DNA of 8,737 bases from Thermoplasmata archaeon (GTDB lineage Archaea > Thermoplasmatota > Thermoplasmata > Lutacidiplasmatales > UBA184). Positions 4,822 through 8,737 of the stretch are shown here, piece by piece. The translations under genes were made by a program, and so were the position numbers. The stretch spans positions 1-8,737 of the forward strand of contig JASHQF010000015.1 of assembly GCA_030037695.1 (NCBI GenBank), read 5' to 3'. Position 1 is the stretch's first letter, and every line of letters starts with the position of its first letter. The notes below the pieces were generated by a model that was not told the origin of the DNA, did not search any database, and was given only the letters and a program-made list of their open reading frames with translations.

Positions 4822-7023
4822 TTAGCCCGAGTAGTAGCTCGCGTCGTAGGGCTCCGGTTTGAGCCCCCGCCGCTGGCGGATCTCGGCGACGACCTTCGGC
4901 TGCAGTTCCGCGGGCACCGGCTCGAAGCCGAGCGACTCGGTCGACCAGAGGACCTTGCCCGCGGTCGCGCTGCGGATGTCGCTCGCGAAGCCGAACATCT
5001 CCGCGACCGGGACCTTGGCGACGACCGTCTGGAGGTCGCCCACGCTCGTCATGTCGAGGATCTCCCCACGCCGCCGCTGGAGCTCGCGGGTGGCGCCCGC
5101 GAGGACGTCCTGGGGGACGTTCACCGTGACCTTCTGGAACGGCTCGAGCAGCCGGCGGTCCCCGAGGCACATCGCCCCGTACATCCCGGAACGCGCGGCC
5201 GGGATCGTCTGCGCGGGTCCCCGGTGGATCGAATCCTCGTGGAGCTTCGCGTCCACGAGCCGGACCTTGAGGCCGTAGACCTTCTCGTTGGCGAGCGGGC
5301 CCCGGTTCATCGCCTCCTTGAACGCGTCGACGATGAGGTCCATCGTCTCGTTGAGGTACTGGATCCCCTTCGTCACGTCGAACAGGATGTTCGTCCCCTC
5401 GACGGCGACGATCCCGCGGCCCTCGTCGCGGGGGACGCCGAGGCCGTCGAGCTTGGTGACGAGCGTCCGGGTGTCCTTGAACGACTTGCCCTGCGGGATC
5501 TCCCCCTCGTGGACCGCCGCGACGACCGCCGCCGGCAACGGCTCGACCTCGAAGTAGAACCGGTTGTGCTTGTTCGGTGACTTCCCCTCGAACGGTCCGC
5601 CGGGATGGTTCACCTGCTCGCGGTAGACGACGATCGGCTTCGACGCCTCGATCTCGACCTTGTAGTCGTTGATGATCCGGTACTCCGTGATCTCGAGGTG
5701 GAGCTCCCCCATCCCCGAGAGGAGGTGCTCCCCCGTCTCCGGGTTGATCTCGACCCGGAGGCTCGCGTCCTCCTTGCCGACCTTGCGCATCACCTCGATG
5801 AGCTTGGGGAGGTCGGCCATCCGCTTCGGCTCGATCGCGACCGTCACGACCGGCTCGGAGACGTGACGGATCTCCTCGAACGGGATCATCTCGGTCGCGG
5901 TCGAGGTCGTCGTGCCGGCGAAGGCGTCGGAGAGCCCGATCACCGCGGCGATGTTGCCCGCCGGGACGTCCTCGACCATGAGCCGCTCGGGCCCCATGAA
6001 CAGCGAGACGTGCTGGACCCGGTTCTTGAGCTTCGTCCCCACGATGGAGAGCTCCATCCCCTTCTCCAAGCGCCCGGAGAAGACGCGGCCGGTCGCGATC
6101 TCGCCGGCGCTCGGGTCCATCGTGATGTCGGTGACCATGAACGACGTCGGCCCGGCGGGATCGGTGGCGAGCATCGCCTTGCCGACGTTCGATCCGATCT
6201 CCCCCTTCCAGATGTTCGGGATGCGGTACTTCTGCGCGGTCCGGGGGCTGGGGAGGTGCCGCACGACCATGTCGAAGACGACGTCGTTGATCTTCGCCTT
6301 CTGGGCGATCTCGCGCGAGCGGCCGGTCGAGACGTAGTCGATGATGTCGGGGAACTTCACCCCGGTCCGTTGCATGTACGGCACGCTGATCGCCCAGTTC
6401 TCGTAGCCGGAGCCGAAGGCGACGGAGCCGTCGCGGGGATCGACCGACCAGTCGTCCACGAACTCCTCGGGCGCCATCTTGCGGATCAGCTCGTTGACCT
6501 CCGTGATGATCGACGAGAACCGGCGCTGGAGGGACTCGGGCGTGAGCTGGAGCTCCTTGATCGCCCGGTCTACCTTGTTGATGAACAGCACGGGTTTGAC
6601 CTTCTCCCGGAGCGCCTGGCGCAGGACGGTCTCGGTCTGGGCCATCACGCCTTCGACGGCGCAGACGACGACGATCGCCCCATCGACCGCGCGCATCGCG
6701 CGGGTCACGTCCCCGCCGAAGTCGACGTGGCCCGGCGTGTCGATGAGGTTGATCAGGTACCGCTCCTTCTCGAACTCGTGGACGATCGTGACGTCCGCGT
6801 TGTTGATCGTGAGCAGGCGGGCCTGCTCCTGCTCGTCGAAGTTGAGGTAGAGCTGCTTGCCCGCGAGCTCGTTGGAGATCATCCCGGCCGCGGCGAGGAG
6901 GTTGTCGGAGAGCGTCGTCTTGCCGTGGTGGATGTGCGCGACGATGCCGATGTTGCGGATCTTCTCGACCTCCCGCATCATGCGGGGGATCGCCTCGGCG
7001 AGCTCGCTCCGGATGTGCGTCAC
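4822..7023 (-). CDS. fusA: Translation elongation factor 2 (EF-2)
   Basis: EF-2 is the GTPase that moves tRNAs and mRNA through the ribosome after peptide bond formation. The 733-residue protein has the full set of domains. The G domain shows the P-loop AHIHHGKT (29-36), switch I RLLTI (69-73), DTPGH (95-99) and NKVD (149-152). Later come NPETGEHLLSGMGELHLEI and SPNKHNRFYFEVEPL in the middle and C-terminal domains. H600 in IHRGPAQ is the residue modified to diphthamide. Its presence and the conserved sequence around it argue for the true EF-2 and not a paralogue. Two motif changes are notable: Asp to His at 32, and Gly-Ile to Leu-Leu at 70-71; the key K35 and T72 are kept. The start is GTG at 7023, with Shine-Dalgarno GGGAG (7036-7032) eight bases upstream. 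It is the third gene after rps12 and rps7. Confidence 0.97.
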   Translation of the reverse strand: MTHIRSELAEAIPRMMREVEKIRNIGIVAHIHHGKTTLSDNLLAAAGMISNELAGKQLYLNFDEQEQARLLTINNADVTIVHEFEKERYLINLIDTPGHVDFGGDVTRAMRAVDGAIVVVCAVEGVMAQTETVLRQALREKVKPVLFINKVDRAIKELQLTPESLQRRFSSIITEVNELIRKMAPEEFVDDWSVDPRDGSVAFGSGYENWAISVPYMQRTGVKFPDIIDYVSTGRSREIAQKAKINDVVFDMVVRHLPSPRTAQKYRIPNIWKGEIGSNVGKAMLATDPAGPTSFMVTDITMDPSAGEIATGRVFSGRLEKGMELSIVGTKLKNRVQHVSLFMGPERLMVEDVPAGNIAAVIGLSDAFAGTTTSTATEMIPFEEIRHVSEPVVTVAIEPKRMADLPKLIEVMRKVGKEDASLRVEINPETGEHLLSGMGELHLEITEYRIINDYKVEIEASKPIVVYREQVNHPGGPFEGKSPNKHNRFYFEVEPLPAAVVAAVHEGEIPQGKSFKDTRTLVTKLDGLGVPRDEGRGIVAVEGTNILFDVTKGIQYLNETMDLIVDAFKEAMNRGPLANEKVYGLKVRLVDAKLHEDSIHRGPAQTIPAARSGMYGAMCLGDRRLLEPFQKVTVNVPQDVLAGATRELQRRRGEILDMTSVGDLQTVVAKVPVAEMFGFASDIRSATAGKVLWSTESLGFEPVPAELQPKVVAEIRQRRGLKPEPYDASYYSG

Positions 7024-7030
7024 GGACCCT

Positions 7031-7036
7031 TCTCCC
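7031..7036 (-). promoter_or_regulatory. Ribosome binding site that fixes the EF-2 GTG start
   Basis: On the minus strand GGGAGA lies in the 17-base gap between the rps7 stop and the EF-2 start, with the GGGAG core eight bases before the GTG. It supports GTG at 7023 as the start over later codons. It also shows that this internal operon gene uses Shine-Dalgarno initiation, unlike the leaderless-type genes on the plus strand. Confidence 0.7.
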
Positions 7037-7040
7037 GAAC

Positions 7041-7709
7041 CTAGCGGGCCGACTGGGCGACGCGTTCGACCTCGTCCTTGCGGCCGACCGAGAACGCGGC
7101 GAGCTCGCCCGAGGCCGCCTGGCGGATCTCGTCGGCCAGGCAGCTGTGGATCGGCTTCGTCGACTTGCGGGACGCCTGGATCGCGCCGAGCGCGAGGTTG
7201 CGCAGCGCCACGTTGAGGCGCCGCACGGGTGAGGCATCGACCGCCCGCGGGACGGAGATCCCGCCGAACTGCAGGCGGGTCACCTCCTCGCGGGGGGCGG
7301 CGTTCTCGACCGCGTCGACCAGCAGTTGGAGCGGGTTCTTACCGTCCTTCGCGGCCAGCTCCTCGAACGCCCGCCGCACGGTGGCGATCGCCTTCTGCTT
7401 CTTGCCGGTGAACTTCCCTCCTTTCATCAGCTGGTTGACGAGGCGCTCGACGAGATGCATCCGGGTCTTGAGGAACGGCCGACCCGAGAGCCGTCCCTCG
7501 GTATGGGGGGTGTAGACCGGATGAAGGTACATGTACGGGAGCAACCCCGGGTCGTGGACCTCGACCCCCTCGAACGGGAACTTCCCGAACAGGGGTGGGA
7601 TCGGGAACGGCGGGGCCGCCGGCGGCTGAGGGCGCGGCACGACCGGCTCTGCGGCCTCGTCGGGCGGCACCGGCACGGGGGACGGCGCGGGGTTCGGATC
7701 GCCGCTCAT
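7041..7709 (-). CDS. rps7: Small-subunit ribosomal protein uS7
   Basis: uS7 organises the head of the small ribosomal subunit and contacts E-site tRNA. The conserved part starts near residue 41 with FGKFPFEGVEVHDPGL and continues through KKQKAIATVRRAFEEL, NPLQLLVDAVENAAPREEVT and GGISVPRAVD to the C-terminus EVERVAQSAR, all standard for archaeal S7. The first 40 of 222 residues are unusual: 17 are proline, with PP pairs at 15-16, 29-30, 33-34 and 38-39. The start ATG overlaps the rps12 stop (ATGA), and AAGGAG lies just upstream. An internal GTG at V24 is a possible later start but would still leave a proline-rich lead. The gene lies between rps12 and the EF-2 gene, the normal str order. Confidence 0.95.
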   Translation of the reverse strand: MSGDPNPAPSPVPVPPDEAAEPVVPRPQPPAAPPFPIPPLFGKFPFEGVEVHDPGLLPYMYLHPVYTPHTEGRLSGRPFLKTRMHLVERLVNQLMKGGKFTGKKQKAIATVRRAFEELAAKDGKNPLQLLVDAVENAAPREEVTRLQFGGISVPRAVDASPVRRLNVALRNLALGAIQASRKSTKPIHSCLADEIRQAASGELAAFSVGRKDEVERVAQSAR

Positions 7710-8140
7710 CGGGCCGGCTTCTCCTTGCGCCCGCGCACGAGCTCGTCGAGCGAGACGCCGTTCACCTGGATCACCTTGTAGCGTACCCCGGGGATGTCGC
7801 CGTACGACCGGCCCATGCGGCCCCCGATTCCCTCGACCAGGACCTCGTCGTGCTCGTCGATGAAGTTGATCGCCCCATCGCCGACGGCGAACGCGGTGAC
7901 CTGACGGCCGTTCTTGATCAGCTGGACCTTGATGCACTTGCGGATCGCGGAGTTCGGCTGCTTCGCCTCTACGCCGACCTTCTCGATCACGATCCCGCGA
8001 GCCTGCGGCGCGCCCTCGAGCGGGTCCGAACGCTCTTTCAGGTGGAGCGTTCGCCGCTTGTAGTACCGGTCCGACCAGCGCCTGCGCTGGCGGAGCCGGG
8101 CCAGACGCCCGGCGGAGTGCAATCCTGACGGCGGCGGCAT
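7706..8140 (-). CDS. rps12: Small-subunit ribosomal protein uS12
   Basis: uS12 lies at the decoding centre and influences accuracy of translation. The 144-residue protein carries the near-invariant archaeal segments DPLEGAPQARGIVIEKVGVE (39-58), QPNSAIRKC (61-69), GDGAINFIDEHDEVLVEGIG and GDIPGVRYKVIQVNGVSLDE, and ends in GRKEKPAR. The ATG at 8140 gives the usual basic N-terminal extension. The frame stays open upstream to about 8548, but that part matches no S12 and lies antisense to the glycosylase gene. No Shine-Dalgarno is seen before the ATG. A TATA-like TTAAATA begins 39 bases upstream, so a short leader of roughly ten bases is expected. This is the first gene of the rps12-rps7-EF-2 operon. 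Confidence 0.97.
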   Translation of the reverse strand: MPPPSGLHSAGRLARLRQRRRWSDRYYKRRTLHLKERSDPLEGAPQARGIVIEKVGVEAKQPNSAIRKCIKVQLIKNGRQVTAFAVGDGAINFIDEHDEVLVEGIGGRMGRSYGDIPGVRYKVIQVNGVSLDELVRGRKEKPAR

Positions 8141-8171
8141 GTGTCGAAAGGGGCCGAGCCACAGGGACTCG

Positions 8172-8181
8172 CTATTTAAGG
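8172..8181. promoter_or_regulatory. Possible shared TATA box for rps12 and glycosylase gene
   Basis: CTATTTAAGG is the only strongly A/T-rich run in the 82 bases between the divergent starts at 8140 and 8223. On the minus strand it reads CCTTAAATAG, a good archaeal TATA-like box that would start transcription about ten bases before the rps12 ATG. On the plus strand TATTTAAG is also acceptable and would start transcription around 8203, about 20 bases before the glycosylase GTG. Whether it works in both directions is inferred. Confidence 0.55.
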
Positions 8182-8222
8182 TCGGTCCCGAGATCGCCTC
8201 GCCGGTCGCCGGTGCGAGCGTC

Positions 8223-8737
8223 GTGAACCCTCCGGAGCGAGCCCTCGAGCCCAGGAAGCCGGACGCCGCGGCGCTGCCGTCGCGTCTCGGCTCCGCACGG
8301 GGCCGGGCGGCGGAGTTCGAACGGCTCGAGGCCGAGATCCGGGCCTGCCGGCGGTGCCCGCTCGGCTCGGTCCGTGCCCACGTCGTGGTGTACCGGGGCG
8401 GCCGGTCCCCCGACGTCGTCTTCGTCGGGGAGGCCCCCGGAGCGGAGGAGGATCGGCAGGGGGTCCCGTTCGTCGGCCGCTCGGGGCGCATCCTCGATCG
8501 GGCCATCGCCCGCCTTCCGCTCGCCTCCGACGAGGTCGGTGTGCTCAACGTGGTGAAGTGCCGCCCGCCCGAGAACCGGTTCGATCCCGCCGCGGCCCGG
8601 AGCTGCCGGCCGTACTTGGACCGTCAGCTTGAGCTCCTGCGGCCCCGGGTGGTCGTCCCGCTGGGACGGCATGCCCTGCATGCGCTCGACGCGAGCGCGC
8701 CGGCGATCCTCGCGGTCGCGGGGGCGCCCCGCGCCGC
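8223..8737 (+). CDS. Family 4 (Fe-S) uracil-DNA glycosylase, 3' end beyond window
   Basis: This enzyme removes uracil that arises in DNA by cytosine deamination, the first step of base excision repair. The visible 171 codons show the family 4 motif GEAPGAEEDRQGVPFVGRSG (69-88) and the four cysteines that bind the Fe-S cluster: C42 and C45 in CRRC, C113 in VKCRPPENR and C128 in CRPYLD. GEAPG, in place of the GLAPA form, separates it from family 5. The HPS motif expected later lies past the window end. The in-frame GTG at 8223 is the best start I can find. It leaves about 38 residues of low-similarity, Ala/Arg/Pro-rich lead before IRACRRC, longer than usual, so a later start such as the CTG at 8274 is possible. 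The gene is divergent from rps12. Confidence 0.9.
   Translation, partial: MNPPERALEPRKPDAAALPSRLGSARGRAAEFERLEAEIRACRRCPLGSVRAHVVVYRGGRSPDVVFVGEAPGAEEDRQGVPFVGRSGRILDRAIARLPLASDEVGVLNVVKCRPPENRFDPAAARSCRPYLDRQLELLRPRVVVPLGRHALHALDASAPAILAVAGAPRA

Noticed and set aside
5605..7044. A 479-codon open frame on the plus strand, antisense to EF-2.
   Set aside because: It is very rich in Leu, Asp, Arg and Val with repeated Asp-Leu/Asp-Arg patterns that mirror the complement of the EF-2 codons. It has no promoter-like or ribosome-binding signal.
4781..7237. An 818-codon open frame on the minus strand that runs through the EF-2 gene in another frame.
   Set aside because: Its translation is dominated by Arg, Gly, Asp and Pro, matches nothing recognisable, and lies over a clear EF-2 gene. 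Long spurious frames are expected at this GC content because stop codons are rare.
7041..8162. An extended S7 reading frame that starts far upstream, overlapping rps12.
   Set aside because: Only the part from 7709 resembles S7. The upstream part is the rps12 gene read in the wrong frame, and the ATGA junction with Shine-Dalgarno gives a normal start.
8141..8548. An upstream in-frame extension of rps12, making a 280-residue protein.
   Set aside because: The extra residues are low-complexity, unlike any S12, and lie antisense to the conserved glycosylase gene. A TATA-like element sits between them and the normal ATG.
1..8737. The possibility of a defence system, CRISPR array, mobile element, tRNA gene or other new multi-gene system.
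   Set aside because: No spaced direct repeats, transposase, integrase, toxin-antitoxin pair or tRNA-like cloverleaf was seen by eye. Nearly all the sequence is taken up by ten recognisable core genes. An infernal/tRNAscan search would be the decisive check for small RNAs.

Overview
The window is a GC-rich stretch of an archaeal chromosome, packed with core information-processing genes. The archaeal assignment rests on gene content: exosome core subunits Rrp41 and Rrp42, ribosomal protein eL43 (L37Ae), RNA polymerase subunit Rpo12 (RpoP), a euryarchaeal-type RadB recombinase paralogue, archaeal S12 and S7, EF-2 with a diphthamide histidine, and a family 4 Fe-S uracil-DNA glycosylase. RadB points to the Euryarchaeota in the broad sense. 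A GC-rich Thermoplasmata-like lineage would fit, but that is a guess from general resemblance and was not tested.

Plus strand, 1 to 4760. rrp41, rrp42 and rpl37Ae overlap stop-to-start by ATGA junctions and form a tight operon that probably begins left of the window. rpoP (44 residues, easily missed) follows after 44 bases, then a beta-CASP metallo-beta-lactamase ribonuclease of the RNase J type, then radB, then an O6-alkylguanine-DNA alkyltransferase. rpoP, radB and the alkyltransferase each have a short A/T-rich element 28 to 31 bases before the start codon and no Shine-Dalgarno sequence. This looks like separate promoters giving leaderless mRNAs. Genes inside operons have Shine-Dalgarno sequences instead.

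Minus strand, 8140 down to 4822. rps12, rps7 and the EF-2 gene form a short str-type operon. It converges on the alkyltransferase gene across a 61-base gap that holds an 8-base-arm palindrome. The usual downstream partners (EF-1alpha, S10) and upstream RNA polymerase genes are absent here. Right of 8141, a family 4 uracil-DNA glycosylase gene is transcribed divergently. One TATA-like element lies between it and rps12 and may serve both. The glycosylase is cut by the window end.

Together the left block joins 3'-to-5' RNA decay (exosome), a beta-CASP nuclease likely to act on RNA, translation (eL43) and transcription (Rpo12). The right block makes the decoding-centre protein S12, the head protein S7 and the translocase EF-2. 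Three DNA repair genes sit at the edges. No gap exceeds 300 bases. I found no undescribed multi-gene system. The points that deserve a second look are a three-part self-complementary element before the RNase J gene, two substitutions in the EF-2 GTPase motifs, a proline-rich N-terminal extension on S7, and the convergent-gap palindrome.
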